From assembly GCF_024055715.1 (NCBI RefSeq), contig NZ_JAMXMV010000004.1, positions 62,001-126,000 on the forward strand: 64,000 nt of DNA, given 5' to 3'. The stretch comes from Actinoallomurus soli (GTDB taxonomy: Bacteria > Actinomycetota > Actinomycetes > Streptosporangiales > Streptosporangiaceae). The notes beneath the pieces are model-generated. The model saw only the letters and a program-made list of their open reading frames with translations. It made no database searches and had not been told where the DNA came from. Of this stretch, positions 28,680 through 40,328 are shown piece after piece. Position 1 is the stretch's first letter. Each line of letters begins with the position of its first letter. The translations under genes were made by a program, and so were the position numbers.

Positions 28680-29862
28680 CCGCCCTGCAGGCTCCGCCGG
28701 TCGGTGAGCCGGCCACCGCCGGGCAGGTCGCGCGGCGGCGCTGGCGGCGGTCCCGCGGCATCCTCGTCGCGGTGCTCGCCCTGCTCGTCCTCGGCGTGCT
28801 GCTCGCCCTGATGCGCCCGCGCACCGGCTCGGAGACCCTCGACCCGGACTCGCCCGGGCAGCAGGGCGCGCGCGCCCTCGCGGAGATCACGCGGCGGCAC
28901 GGCACGCCCGTGACCGTCGTGCACCGGGCCTCCGACGCCGCCGACCGCCTGCGCGCCCAGCCCGACTCCGTCCTCGTCGTCGTCCGCTCCGAGCGTCTCG
29001 TGGCCGCCGACCTGACCACGCTGCGGGGCGCGCCCGGCGACCGGCTCCTCGTCACCCCGTCCAGCGAGACGCTGACCGCGCTCGCCCCGGGCGTGGAGGC
29101 CGCCGGGTCCGCGTGGGGCGTCCCCGAGCCCGGCTGCACCCTGCCGGCGGCGGCCTACGCCGGCGACGCCGACTTCCTCGGCGCGACCACCTACAAGGCG
29201 CGCGGCGAGGCCACCCAGTGCTACTTCGACGGCCTCGGCGGCGCGGGGCTGGTCCAGCTGCCGGTCGGCGGCGCGACGGTCACCGTCCTCGGCTCCTCCC
29301 GCGCGCTCATGAACGAGCACCTCGCCGAGCACGGCAACGCCGCGCTGGCCATGAACCTCATCGAGGGACGGGCCCGCGTCGTCTGGCTGATGCCGGACCT
29401 GCCCGCGCCGGGCAGCGGGGGGCACAAGTCGTTCGCCGAGCTCCTCCCGTTCGGCGTCAAACTCGCCGTGCTGCAGATCGTGATCGCCGTGGTCCTGGTC
29501 GCGCTGTGGCGGTCCCGGCGCCTCGGCCCGGTCGTGGTCGAGCCGCTCCCGGTCGTCGTCCGCTCCGCGGAGGCCGTCGAGGGCCGGGCCCGGCTGTACC
29601 GCTCCCGCCGGGCCGCCGACCGGGCCGCGGAGGCGCTGCGCGCCGGCGCGCTCGAACGGCTCACCGCGCTGCTCGGCATGCCGCGCAGCGCCGCCTCCGA
29701 CCCCGCGATGGCCGCCGAGATCGTCGCCGCGGTCGCGGCGCACACCGGCCGGGAGCAGGCCGTGGTCGGCGCCGCCCTGTACGGTCCTCCCCCAGTGGAC
29801 GACGCCGGGCTCGTGAGCCTCGCGGGCGTCCTCGACGACCTGGAAAGGTTGGTTCGCAACTC

Positions 29863-29866
<4 letters not shown>
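28676..29866 (+). CDS. DUF4350-domain membrane protein
   Basis: A 396-aa membrane protein with an N-terminal membrane segment at about residues 24-43 ([19 protein letters not shown]), an extracytoplasmic DUF4350-type domain (about 50-250, with SPGQQGARALAEITRRHGTPV) and a second membrane segment near 265-285. DUF4350 proteins accompany MoxR and DUF58 in actinobacteria. The ATG at 28676 follows GGAGGAGG inside the 68-bp repeat. The end overlaps the moxR start as TTGA. No catalytic motif is recognised. Confidence 0.88.
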
Positions 29867-30840
<974 letters not shown>

Positions 30841-30853
30841 GCGGGGACCGGGC

Positions 30854-32146
30854 ATGGCGCTGACCGGGCGTACGGGGCTGCTGGCCGTCCTCGGCGCGGT
30901 GGTCCTCGTGATCGTTCCCAGCTGGTGGACGCTGCTGGCCGTCGACGGTGTGATCGTCGCGCTCGTCGTGGCCGACCTCGTGCTCGCGGGCAACGTGCGG
31001 CGCCTGCGCCTGCACCGCTCCGGTGACACGAACGTCCGCCTCGGCGAGGAGGCCACCGTGGCCCTGATCGTCGAGAACCCGGGCCCCCGGCGGCTGCGGG
31101 CCCGGCTGCGGGACGCGTGGCCGCCGAGCGCGGGCTCGTCGCCCCGTACGGTCACCGTGACGATCCCGCCCGGCGAGCGGCGCCGCGTCGAGACCCGCCT
31201 CGTGCCGACCCGCCGCGGCGACCGCGCGGCCGTGGCGGTCACCGTGCGCTCGTACGGCCCGCTGGGGCTCGCGGCCCGCCAGCTGAACCGCGCCGCGCCC
31301 TGGACCGTACGGGTCCTGCCCGCCTTCCCGTCCCGGCGCCACCTGCCCGCCAAGCTCGCGCGCCTGCGCGAGCTCACCGGCCAGCACGTCGCGCTGATCC
31401 GCGGCCAGGGCACCGAATTCGACTCGCTGCGGGAGTACGTCGACGGCGACGACGTCCGCTCGATCGACTGGCGGGCGACCGCGCGCCGCGGCGACGTCGT
31501 CGTCCGCACCTGGCGGCCCGAGCGCGACCGGCGGATCTACCTCGTGCTCGACACCGGCCGTACGGCCGCCGGGCGCGTCGGCGACATCCCGCGCCTGGAC
31601 TGCTCGATGGACGCCGCGCTGCTGCTGGGCGCGCTGGCCTCCCGCGCCGGCGACCGCGTCGACCTGCTCGCCTACGACCGGCGGGTCCGCGCCCGCGTCG
31701 AAGGCGTCTCCCGTACCGAGGTGCTGACCGCGATGGTGCGGGCGATGGCGCCGCTGGAGCCGGAGCTGATCGAGGCGGACGCGGCGGGCATGGTCTCGAC
31801 GCTGCTGTCCCGGGTCCGGCAGCGGTGCCTGGTGGTGCTGCTGACCGACCTCAACACGACCGCGATCGAGGAGGGCCTCCTGCCGCTCCTCCCCCAGCTG
31901 ACCGCCAAGCATCTCGTCGTCGTCGCGGCGGTGAGCGATCCGCGGGTGACCGAGATGGCGGCGGCCCGCGGCGACGCGGCGGCGCTCTACGACGCCGCCG
32001 CCGCCGAGCGCGCCCGGGCCGACCGCCGCCGCGTCACCGTCGAACTCCGCAAGTACGGCGTCGAGGTCGTCGACGCGCCCCCGGACGAGATCGCCCCCGC
32101 CCTCGCCGACGCGTACCTCTCCCTCAAGGCCGCCGGCCGCCTCTGA
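30854..32146 (+). CDS. DUF58 (vWA-like) membrane protein
   Basis: A 430-aa protein with two N-terminal membrane segments (about residues 9-45), a beta-rich region, then the DUF58 signature FDSLREYVDGDDVRSIDWRATARRGDVVVR at about 190-220 and a von Willebrand A-like domain with the metal-site motif VLDTGRT. It is the standard partner of MoxR ATPases. It starts 13 bp after moxR and is the last gene of the operon. Cellular target unknown. Confidence 0.93.
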   Translation: MALTGRTGLLAVLGAVVLVIVPSWWTLLAVDGVIVALVVADLVLAGNVRRLRLHRSGDTNVRLGEEATVALIVENPGPRRLRARLRDAWPPSAGSSPRTVTVTIPPGERRRVETRLVPTRRGDRAAVAVTVRSYGPLGLAARQLNRAAPWTVRVLPAFPSRRHLPAKLARLRELTGQHVALIRGQGTEFDSLREYVDGDDVRSIDWRATARRGDVVVRTWRPERDRRIYLVLDTGRTAAGRVGDIPRLDCSMDAALLLGALASRAGDRVDLLAYDRRVRARVEGVSRTEVLTAMVRAMAPLEPELIEADAAGMVSTLLSRVRQRCLVVLLTDLNTTAIEEGLLPLLPQLTAKHLVVVAAVSDPRVTEMAAARGDAAALYDAAAAERARADRRRVTVELRKYGVEVVDAPPDEIAPALADAYLSLKAAGRL

Positions 32147-32230
32147 CGACAGAAGGATCGCCCCGTCAACGGCGGTACTTCTAAGATGTGAGAAGCAGGG
32201 AGAGCGACCCCTGGCACCAGGAGGGCCATT

Positions 32231-32797
32231 ATGACGGCTTTGCCGGAATGGATGTTGAGCCTTCCGGAGGAAGGCGTCACCGCGGAGCAATACGATCGGA
32301 TGCCGGAAGAGATCTGCCGGCGTATTGAGATCGTTGACGGGAGCATCATCGTGTCGCCCTCCGCGACCCCGCGGCACAGTCGGATCGCGCGTCTGTTCGC
32401 CAACGCGCTGGAGGCGGCCGCACCGGCTCCCTGGCAGGTCACCACGGACGTCGACCTCCGACTCGCGGACGTCCCGCTGCACAACCGCCGGCCGGATGTC
32501 CTGGTGTTCGACGGTGACCCGGACGTGCTCCCGGTCCGCCCGCATCAGGTTCTGCTGGCGGTCGAAATCATGAGCAAGGGCAGCATCAGCGCCGACCGCC
32601 TGGACAAACCGGCCGAATATGCCACAGTAGGCATTCCACATTATTGGCGTGTCGAGCAGCAGAATTCTGGATTGATCACGTATACCCACATCCTGAATGC
32701 GACGACGAGAAGCTACGCCTCATCCGGCGCCCACACCGGTGTCCTGAAGACCGATCAGCCTTTCCCCGTCGCCATCGACCTCGACGCGTTGAGCTGA
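32231..32797 (+). CDS. Uma2-family PD-(D/E)XK nuclease-fold protein
   Basis: A 188-aa Uma2-family protein with the restriction-endonuclease-like fold. Seen: EIVDGSIIVSP, RRPDVLVF carrying the Asp, then a VEIMSKGS segment that replaces the usual ExK-type VEVxS motif, and KPAEYATVGIPHYWRVE. The family is widespread and multi-copy in actinobacteria and cyanobacteria; its function is not established. The ATG follows CAGGAGGG. GC is slightly lower than in flanking genes, compatible with mobility. Confidence 0.93.
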   Translation: MTALPEWMLSLPEEGVTAEQYDRMPEEICRRIEIVDGSIIVSPSATPRHSRIARLFANALEAAAPAPWQVTTDVDLRLADVPLHNRRPDVLVFDGDPDVLPVRPHQVLLAVEIMSKGSISADRLDKPAEYATVGIPHYWRVEQQNSGLITYTHILNATTRSYASSGAHTGVLKTDQPFPVAIDLDALS

Positions 32798-32805
32798 TCC
32801 ATCAA

Positions 32806-32846
32806 CGCCGAGGGTTCCGATCGCCCATACGACCAGACCCTCGGCG
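32806..32846. terminator. Terminator between convergent genes
   Basis: CGCCGAGGGT (32806-32815) and ACCCTCGGCG (32837-32846) make a perfect 10-bp stem between the uma2 and GNAT genes. The CCGAGGGTT arm is shared with the terminator after fbiB at 52124. Confidence 0.85.
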
Positions 32847-32853
32847 GAGACGC

Positions 32854-33624
32854 TCAGGCCGGCGGCGACCAGACGTAGGGGGTCGTCGTGGTGACGGGGC
32901 TGAAGCCGAGGCGCTCCAGGATGGGGCGGCTGTCGTCGGAGGCGTCGACCTGCAGGTACCGGTAGCCGCGCTCGGCGGCCACGCGCGCCCGGGCGGCCAC
33001 GAGCGTCCGGTAGATGCCGCGGCCCCGCCACGCCTCCAGTGTCGACCCGCCCCACAGGGACGCGAAGACCCCGTCCTCGCGGAGCGCCACCCAGGCGGCC
33101 GCGACGACCTGGCCGCCGGCCTCCGCGGTGAAGATCGCCAGCCGGTCGGGGGCGGCGGCCAGCCTCCCGGCCAGGTGCTCACCGATGAAGCCGCAGTCGC
33201 GCCCCCACACCTGTGACTCCATCGCCACGATCGCGGGGATCGCCTCGCCGCCGGCCCGGCGGATCACCACGCCGTCGGAGGCGGGAGGCGCGGCCGGCAG
33301 GTCGGTGACGCGGCCGATCACGACCGTCTCGGTGGGCTCGGCCACGAATCCCGCGGCGCGCAGCCGGTCGGGGAGGTCGCCGGGGAGGTCGTGACCGCGG
33401 GTCTTCCACTCCACCGCCTCGCCGCGGGCGCCGAAGAAGGCGACCTGCGCGGCGATGAGGGCGTCGACGTCGTGACCGGACAGGTCGCGGGGGCCGGTGA
33501 CGAATCCGCGTTGCTCTCCGACGACCCGCAGCAGCGGACCGTCCCGCTCGATCCACGCGCCCTGGGCGGGAACGCCCACCCCGCGCAGATGCTCGTCGTA
33601 GGCGGCCAGAAGATCCTCAGTCAT
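32854..33624 (-). CDS. GNAT-family N-acetyltransferase
   Basis: A 256-aa protein whose C-terminal half is a GNAT fold. The acetyl-CoA motif appears as WGGSTLEAWRGRGIYRTLVAARARVAAERGY, followed by LQVDASDDSRPILERLGF. The N-terminal half may be a second, degenerate GNAT domain. The ATG at 33624 begins MTEDLLAAYDEHLRG; no clear ribosome binding site is visible. Convergent with uma2, separated by a hairpin. Substrate unknown. Confidence 0.88.
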   Translation of the reverse strand: MTEDLLAAYDEHLRGVGVPAQGAWIERDGPLLRVVGEQRGFVTGPRDLSGHDVDALIAAQVAFFGARGEAVEWKTRGHDLPGDLPDRLRAAGFVAEPTETVVIGRVTDLPAAPPASDGVVIRRAGGEAIPAIVAMESQVWGRDCGFIGEHLAGRLAAAPDRLAIFTAEAGGQVVAAAWVALREDGVFASLWGGSTLEAWRGRGIYRTLVAARARVAAERGYRYLQVDASDDSRPILERLGFSPVTTTTPYVWSPPA

Positions 33625-33716
33625 CCGGCTGGAGAGTAATGCCTCGTGCCTCCAGCTGCGACCGCTTTTCCGCACCCCTGCCGGGATCGGTGACGGAACG
33701 GCTCCGGGCGGTTCGG

Positions 33717-34715
33717 TCAGGCGGCGACGGGGGCGGTGTCGGGAACGAGCTCGGCGTCGCCGGTCGCGCCCTCCCTGGCGGCACGGCGGCCGAACACGAT
33801 GACGTACGAGAGGAAGGCCGTCTCGGCGACGATCCCGATGGCGATGCGCAGCCACGTGACGTGGACGTGGCCGGTGACGAAGCCCTCGATGGCGCCGGAG
33901 ACGGCGAGCACGCCGATCAGGCCGATCGCGATGCTCATCGCGGCCCGGCCCTCCTCGGCGAGCGCCTGCCCCCTCCGGCGCGGGCCCGGGTCGATGACCG
34001 TCCAGCCGAGCCGCAGGCCCGCCGCCGACGCGAGGTAGACCGCCGTCAGCTCCAGCAGGCCGTGCGGCAGGATCAGGCCGAAGAAGATCGCGCCCTTGCC
34101 GTGGGCGAACATCAGGCCGGCGGAGACGCCGAGGTTCAGCTGGTTGGCGAACAGGGCGAGGATCGTCGGGATGCCGAGCAGGATGCCGAAGATCAAGGTC
34201 TCCGCGGAGACCCAGACGTTGTTGATCCACACGTGGAACGCGAACGCCCCGGCGGCGTGCTCGGTGTAGTAGTTGGCGAAGTCGTGGTCGACGAGCTGCT
34301 TGATCTGGTCGGGGGACAGCAGCGAGGTCTGCACCTGCGGGTTGCGCGCGATCCACACCGCGAGGATCAGGGAGACGAGGTTGGACAGCACCGCCGACCC
34401 CAGCCACCACCAGCGCATGCGGTAGGCGGTCACCGGGAACGCCACGGTGAGGAAGCGGGCGGCGTCCCGCCACATGGGGGCCTGCGCGCCGGTCACCGCG
34501 GCCCGGCCCCGGGCGACCAGCCCGGACAGGCGGCCGACCAGTGCGGGCTCCGGGGAGCTGGAGCGCACCACCGACAGGTGGGTGGCCGCCCGCTGGTAGA
34601 GCTCGACCAGTTCGTCGATCTCCGTGCCGCTCAGCTTGCGCGTGCCGCGGTTGACGAGCTGCTCGAGGCGCAGCCACTCGGCGTTGTGCGCGGCCACGAA
34701 GGCGTCGACGTCCAC
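33717..34715 (-). CDS. Stage II sporulation protein M-like (DUF95) membrane protein
   Basis: A 332-aa SpoIIM-family membrane protein with about five membrane helices. Family hallmarks are the cytoplasmic N-terminal helical domain (WLRLEQLVNRG, then LVELYQRAATHLSVVR), a membrane entry at FAFHVWINNVWVSAETLIFGILLGIPTI and ILPHGLLELTAVYLA. The GTG start is at 34715. It is divergent from an RDD protein, a pairing common in actinobacteria and near MoxR/DUF58 loci. The function is unknown outside endospore formers. Confidence 0.92.
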   Translation of the reverse strand: MDVDAFVAAHNAEWLRLEQLVNRGTRKLSGTEIDELVELYQRAATHLSVVRSSSPEPALVGRLSGLVARGRAAVTGAQAPMWRDAARFLTVAFPVTAYRMRWWWLGSAVLSNLVSLILAVWIARNPQVQTSLLSPDQIKQLVDHDFANYYTEHAAGAFAFHVWINNVWVSAETLIFGILLGIPTILALFANQLNLGVSAGLMFAHGKGAIFFGLILPHGLLELTAVYLASAAGLRLGWTVIDPGPRRRGQALAEEGRAAMSIAIGLIGVLAVSGAIEGFVTGHVHVTWLRIAIGIVAETAFLSYVIVFGRRAAREGATGDAELVPDTAPVAA

Positions 34716-34782
34716 AACCCGGCAGACTACCGTTCACTGGGAATCTCCAGGCTCGAACGCATCCGCGACCGGAAGGGGCAGC

Positions 34783-35751
34783 GTGCCCGTCGAACTCGTC
34801 ACCGGTGAGGCCGTCGCACTCGACATCCGGGTCGCGCGGCTGGCCAGCCGCGCGCTGGCCCTGTTCATCGACGTGATGCTGCAGCTGATGGTGCTCTACT
34901 TCTGCATGATCTTCATCAGCCTGTCCGCGCACGTGTCGGACACCGCGGTCACGGCCGGACTGACGATCCTCGCGCTCGTCGGCGTGCTGGTGGGCTACCC
35001 GACGATCATCGAGACGCTCACCCGTGGCCGTACGCTCGGCAAACTCGCCCTCGGACTGCGCGTGGTCGCGGACGACGGCGGGCCGGAGCGGTTCCGGCAG
35101 GCCCTGGTGCGGGCGCTGGGCGGGTTCGTCGAGTTCTGGATGCTGGCCGGCTCTCCGGCGCTGATCGCGTCGCTGCTGAGCCGGCGCGGAAAGCGGCTCG
35201 GCGACATCTTCGCGGGCACGATCGTCATCCAGGACCGGGTTCCGGTGAGCGTGATGCTCGGCCCGGTGGCGATCATGCCGCCGCAGCTCGCGCCCTGGGC
35301 GGCGTCCCTGGAGCTGTCCCGGCTGCCGGACACCACCGCCCTGGCGGCGCGGCAATATCTCACGCGGTTCTGGGAGCTCGCGCCGCTGGTCCGGGACGAG
35401 ATGGGACGGCGGCTCATGGACGAGGTGCTGACGTACGTCAGCCCGCCGCCGCCGATGGGGTTCCGGCCGGAGATCTACCTGTCGGCCGTGCTGGCCGAGC
35501 GGCGGCACCGCGAGGAGCGCCGGCTGGCCGAACGCGCCGCCCGGCGGGCCGCGATCGCCCGGCGCGGGCTGCCGCTCGCGGTGAGCGTTCCGCCCGGCGC
35601 GGGACGGCCCGGCGGCCCCGCCTTCATCCCGGTGGGCGGCCCGCCGCCGGTCCCCCCGTCGTACGGCGGCGGTCCCGTGCCCGTCCCGGAATGGCTCGGC
35701 GGCGCCCCGGGCACCGCGAACCCGCCGCGGTTCATCCCGCCCGCGGGCTGA
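34783..35751 (+). CDS. RDD-family membrane protein
   Basis: A 322-aa protein with an RDD domain in residues 1-170: IRVARLASRALALFIDVMLQ, two or three membrane helices and the TRGRTLGKLALGLRVV motif. The cytoplasmic tail is long and charged, then glycine/proline-rich (about 265-322). The GTG start at 34783 follows GGAAGGGG. It is divergent from the SpoIIM-like gene with a 67-bp gap, suggesting shared regulation and possibly a membrane complex with the MoxR/DUF58 products. Confidence 0.92.
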   Translation: MPVELVTGEAVALDIRVARLASRALALFIDVMLQLMVLYFCMIFISLSAHVSDTAVTAGLTILALVGVLVGYPTIIETLTRGRTLGKLALGLRVVADDGGPERFRQALVRALGGFVEFWMLAGSPALIASLLSRRGKRLGDIFAGTIVIQDRVPVSVMLGPVAIMPPQLAPWAASLELSRLPDTTALAARQYLTRFWELAPLVRDEMGRRLMDEVLTYVSPPPPMGFRPEIYLSAVLAERRHREERRLAERAARRAAIARRGLPLAVSVPPGAGRPGGPAFIPVGGPPPVPPSYGGGPVPVPEWLGGAPGTANPPRFIPPAG

Positions 35752-35792
35752 CGCGAGCGGCGCCGGCGCGCGCACCCGCGAAGGGGGGCGGT

Positions 35793-36224
35793 TCAGCGCA
35801 CGGTGACGCGGACCGTCGGGGACGGCCCGTAGATCTCGTGCGCCTTGTGCTTCTTGTGGCGCACGCTCATCCCGACGGCGCGGAAGGAGTACTTGCCGCG
35901 CGAGAGCAGCCGGGTGCTGAAGCCGAAGTCGGCGGTCCAGCCGTCGACGCGATACGGCGTCACGCACTCGCCGACCTGGCTCCAGTGCCCGGCGTCCCGC
36001 ACCTGCAGGCAGAACCGGCTCTCGCGCAGCCCCGCGTCATCCCCGGCGAATCCCGCCAGGTGCACGGTCTGACCTCGATGGATCACATTGCGCGCGGCCC
36101 TGAGGTCGAGATCGGACTTGGCCATGGCCGCACCCCCGGCCGCCACGACCAGCCCGCCACTGAGAAGCCCCACCACACCGGCGCCCACGAACACACGCAT
36201 CATGATCCGTATGACACCGCACAT
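35793..36224 (-). CDS. Small secreted protein
   Basis: A 143-aa protein with an N-terminal signal peptide (residues about 9-36, hydrophobic, ending GGAAMAKS) and a mature beta-rich domain of about 107 residues containing two cysteines (FCLQV and GECVT) that could form a disulfide. It is rich in His/Lys near HKKHKAH. I do not recognise the family. It lies 23 bp downstream of the 186-aa hypothetical gene and may be co-transcribed. Confidence 0.72.
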   Translation of the reverse strand: MCGVIRIMMRVFVGAGVVGLLSGGLVVAAGGAAMAKSDLDLRAARNVIHRGQTVHLAGFAGDDAGLRESRFCLQVRDAGHWSQVGECVTPYRVDGWTADFGFSTRLLSRGKYSFRAVGMSVRHKKHKAHEIYGPSPTVRVTVR

Positions 36225-36247
36225 GACCCCGAGGTTGTCAGAGATTC

Positions 36248-36808
36248 CTAGGAAAAATTCGGGGGATTCTCAAGGTTGACCAGTTCGATACCGGGAGCAG
36301 CCACGACCACGTCTCCGGCCAGGTGGAACTCCGAGACCTCACCGGTCTCCAGGTCGGTGATCTCATAGCGCTCGACCGGGACGCGCTCCCCGTCGGCGTC
36401 GTGCCAGGCGGTCTCGGCGAGGGCCCAGCGCTGCGGGACCGTACGGACCGCGAGCGACGGGGCGGTGACCTGCAGGACGCGCACGTCGACGCGCTCCCCC
36501 TCCGCGAGGCGCAGCGACCGGGCCACGGCGACCAGCAGGCCCGGGGACTCGCCGAGGAAGCCGGCGGCCCGCGCGGCGTGCTCCCGGCCGGCGGTCACCC
36601 ACAGCAGCTCGGCCCCGACGGCGCCGCCCCGCAGGACCTGCTCCCCCGCGGTCACCTGGAGCCGGGCGGCCCGCCACCGGCTGTCGGCGACCAGCTCGAT
36701 CGTGCCGCCGTCGGACCGCTCGGCGGAGTAGCGCCAGCCACCGCCGTCCAGGTCGCAGGCGAAGCGCTCCTCGACGCCGGGCTCGTGAACGTACGTACCG
36801 CGCGGCAT
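36248..36808 (-). CDS. Hypothetical protein
   Basis: A 186-aa soluble protein with no membrane segment and no recognised motif. It is beta-strand-rich, with acidic character and segments such as GGWRYSAERSDGGTIELVAD. It starts with an ATG at 36808. Codon usage and GC match neighbouring core genes, which supports that it is real. Context gives no strong clue to function. Confidence 0.7.
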   Translation of the reverse strand: MPRGTYVHEPGVEERFACDLDGGGWRYSAERSDGGTIELVADSRWRAARLQVTAGEQVLRGGAVGAELLWVTAGREHAARAAGFLGESPGLLVAVARSLRLAEGERVDVRVLQVTAPSLAVRTVPQRWALAETAWHDADGERVPVERYEITDLETGEVSEFHLAGDVVVAAPGIELVNLENPPNFS

Positions 36809-37184
36809 GCTGAGAATCTACGCGACGGCACCGGCCCCCGACCGACCCGAGTCCGGCGGCCACCGCCCGCTCCGGCGGCGTGCCGCCCCGCAGGTGTGGG
36901 CCGGCCCCATGCCACCGCCAGCCCGAGCCTGGGTCATCCGGCCGGCTCGATCAGCCACATTGACGTCGCCATGCGCCCACCAAGACCGGCATAGGGGTCA
37001 TCACCCCGACGCAGCGGCGGCGAAGTGACCACCACGGCGGCGAAGTCCTGCGACATTTCCCGTCGTCACCGTGCGTGCGGCCGGGGGCTCTCTGCTATCT
37101 GACCCAACCCACCGGCCGTTCACAGATCCCTGGCGATCGCTGCGCCCTAGAGCCGCAGCGAACACCAGCGGGCCGGGTGGCCTG
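36809..37184. other. Intergenic region downstream of the short AhcY gene
   Basis: 376 bp with no credible gene. CGCTGCG (37138-37144) and CGCAGCG (37154-37160) form a stem suited to terminate the ahcY pair. GGGGT-CATC-ACCCC (36994-37007) is a smaller hairpin. The promoter of the 186-aa hypothetical gene should lie at the left. Confidence 0.55.
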
Positions 37185-38438
37185 TCAGCTCCCCTGGCGC
37201 CAGGAGGACAGGTACTCCTCCTGGCCCGGCGTGAGGGCGTCGATCCCGACGTCCATGGAGGCCAGTTTGAGACCGGCGACCTCGGTGTCGATCTCCTTCG
37301 GGACGTCGTAGACGCCGGGCGTCAGCTCCTGGCCGACGAGCCACTCGCAGGTGAGGGCCTGATCGGCGAAGGACATGTCCATGACGGCCGCCGGATGGCC
37401 CTCGGCGGCGGCGAGGTTGACCAGGCGGCCCTCGGCGAGCAGGACGAGCCTGCGGCCGTCGGCGAGGACGTACTCGTCGGCCTGCGGGCGCACGCCGCGG
37501 TTGACCTCCACGGCCAGGTCGGCGAGCGCCCGTACGTCGATCTCCACGTCGAAGTGGCCGGAGTTGGCGAGGATCGCGCCGTCCTTCATCCGGGCGAGGT
37601 GCTCGGCGCGGATGACGTCCCGGTTGCCGGTGACGGTGATGAAGACGTCGCCGTGCTCGGCGGCCTGGGCCATCGGCAGGACGCGGTAGCCCTGGAGGAC
37701 CGCGTCGAGGGCCTTGACCGGGTCGATCTCGGTGACGACGACGCGGCCGCCCATGCCGCGGGCGCGTTCGGCCAGGCCCCGGCCGCAGTAGCCGAACCCG
37801 GCGATGACGATGGTCTTGCCGGCCAGCAGCGTGTTGGTGGCGCGGACGATGCCGTCGAGGGTCGACTGACCGGTGCCGTACCGGTTGTCGAACATGTGCT
37901 TGGTGTCGGTGTCGTTGACCGCGACCATCGGGAAGCGCAGCGCGCCCTCGCGGGCCATCTGGTGCAGGCGGATGACGCCCGTCGTGGTCTCCTCGCAGCC
38001 GCCGCGCACGCCGTCGAGCAGGTCGAGGCGCTCGGTGTGCAGGATGTTGACCAGGTCGCAGCCGTCGTCGAGGACGAGGTCCGGGGCGATCTCGAGCGCC
38101 TGGTGGATGTGCCGGTAGTACCCGTCGCGGTCGACCCCCTGCCGGGCGAACACCGCGGCGCCGTACTCGTGGACCAGCGCGGCGGCGGTGTCGTCCTGGG
38201 TGGACAGGGGGTTCGAGGCGGCGAGGGCCACCTGCGCGCCGCCGGCCTGGAGCGTACGGATCAGGTTGGCGGTCTCCGTGGTGACGTGCATGCACGCCGC
38301 GACGCGCAGGCCGTCCAGGGGGCGGTCGGCGGCGAAGCGCTCGCGGATGCGCCGCAGCACGGGCATGGACCGGTCGGCCCACTCGATGCGCCGGACCCCG
38401 GACTCGGCGAGCCCGGGGTCCGTGATGTCGTACGTCAC
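37185..38438 (-). CDS. Short-form S-adenosylhomocysteinase-like hydrolase
   Basis: A 417-aa AdoHcy hydrolase homolog, shorter than its neighbour by 58 residues. It keeps the substrate region HVTTETANL, the [13 protein letters not shown] motif, the catalytic-type [17 protein letters not shown] and the NAD fold [17 protein letters not shown]. It lacks the long-form insertion and the KSDHYRY-type C-terminus that contacts NAD in bacterial enzymes. This size and tail match archaeal/Thermotoga-type enzymes, some of which prefer S-inosylhomocysteine. Whether it hydrolyses AdoHcy, a variant substrate, or is regulatory is open. It follows the long paralog by 13 bp. Confidence 0.85.
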   Translation of the reverse strand: MTYDITDPGLAESGVRRIEWADRSMPVLRRIRERFAADRPLDGLRVAACMHVTTETANLIRTLQAGGAQVALAASNPLSTQDDTAAALVHEYGAAVFARQGVDRDGYYRHIHQALEIAPDLVLDDGCDLVNILHTERLDLLDGVRGGCEETTTGVIRLHQMAREGALRFPMVAVNDTDTKHMFDNRYGTGQSTLDGIVRATNTLLAGKTIVIAGFGYCGRGLAERARGMGGRVVVTEIDPVKALDAVLQGYRVLPMAQAAEHGDVFITVTGNRDVIRAEHLARMKDGAILANSGHFDVEIDVRALADLAVEVNRGVRPQADEYVLADGRRLVLLAEGRLVNLAAAEGHPAAVMDMSFADQALTCEWLVGQELTPGVYDVPKEIDTEVAGLKLASMDVGIDALTPGQEEYLSSWRQGS

Positions 38439-38451
38439 GACGAGGCAGACC

Positions 38452-39909
<1,458 letters not shown>

Positions 39910-39960
39910 TCAGCGAGTCTAGGCGCGGCTACTCGGGGATCGCACGAGCCGGACGCCGTA

Positions 39961-39980
39961 TCTGACACTGATTTGTCAGA
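39961..39980. promoter_or_regulatory. Likely MerR operator
   Basis: TCTGACA-CTGATT-TGTCAGA is a perfect inverted repeat with 7-bp arms in the ahcY/merR gap, 9 bp upstream of the merR start. Its 20-bp span is right for a MerR-family dimer site. Assignment is by adjacency. Confidence 0.7.
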
Positions 39981-39989
39981 ATAGGCCTC

Positions 39990-40328
39990 ATGCGTATCAC
40001 GGAGGCCGCCCGGCGGCTCGGCACATCCCCCCGCATGCTCCGCTATCGCGAGAGCCTCGGCCTCCTCCCGCCGACCCGCGAGCGGCAGGGCCATCGCCGC
40101 TTCGGCGACGCCGAGCTGCGCGCCGTCGCCCTCGCGCTGGCGCTGGAGCGCAGGTACGACATCAGCCCGGCGGAGCTGGCGTTCGGACTGCGCGTGCTGG
40201 CCGACCCGGAGGTGCGCGCGGACGTACGAGAGCTGGGCGAGCGGGTCGGCCGGCTGTCGGCGCCTCCGGCGCGCGCCCTGGACTTCGAGAAGGAGAAGGC
40301 CCTGCGCCTCCTGCGCGGCCGGCCGTAA
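39990..40328 (+). CDS. MerR-family transcriptional regulator (short)
   Basis: A 112-aa MerR-type regulator. The N-terminal helix-turn-helix reads MRITEAARRLGTSPRMLRYRESLGLLPPTR, with wing GHRRFGDAELRAV. The C-terminal part is a short helical dimerisation segment with no metal-binding cysteines, so it is not a metal sensor by sequence. Start ATG 39990. It is divergent from ahcY with a 20-bp palindrome between them; control of methyl-cycle genes is inferred. The gene ends inside a 32-bp tandem repeat that includes its TAA stop. Confidence 0.9.
   Translation: MRITEAARRLGTSPRMLRYRESLGLLPPTRERQGHRRFGDAELRAVALALALERRYDISPAELAFGLRVLADPEVRADVRELGERVGRLSAPPARALDFEKEKALRLLRGRP

Larger units (their letters stand above)
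28515..28683 (+). repeat. 68-bp tandem repeat containing chained mini-ORFs
   Basis: The unit starts at 28515, 28583 and 28651: two perfect 68-bp copies and a 32-bp partial third. Every copy contains TCATGAGG, a GGAGGAGG ribosome binding site and CCATGACC. The result is a string of overlapping ATGA junctions between the DUF4129 stop and the DUF4350 start. The unit also holds GAGCGGAGCGAGGGAATCA, which resembles sequences I recall as dispersed in actinobacterial genomes. Confidence 0.95.

Noticed and set aside
32175-32192. CTTCT-N8-AGAAG inverted repeat upstream of uma2.
   Set aside because: The arms are only 5 bp and no regulator gene is adjacent.
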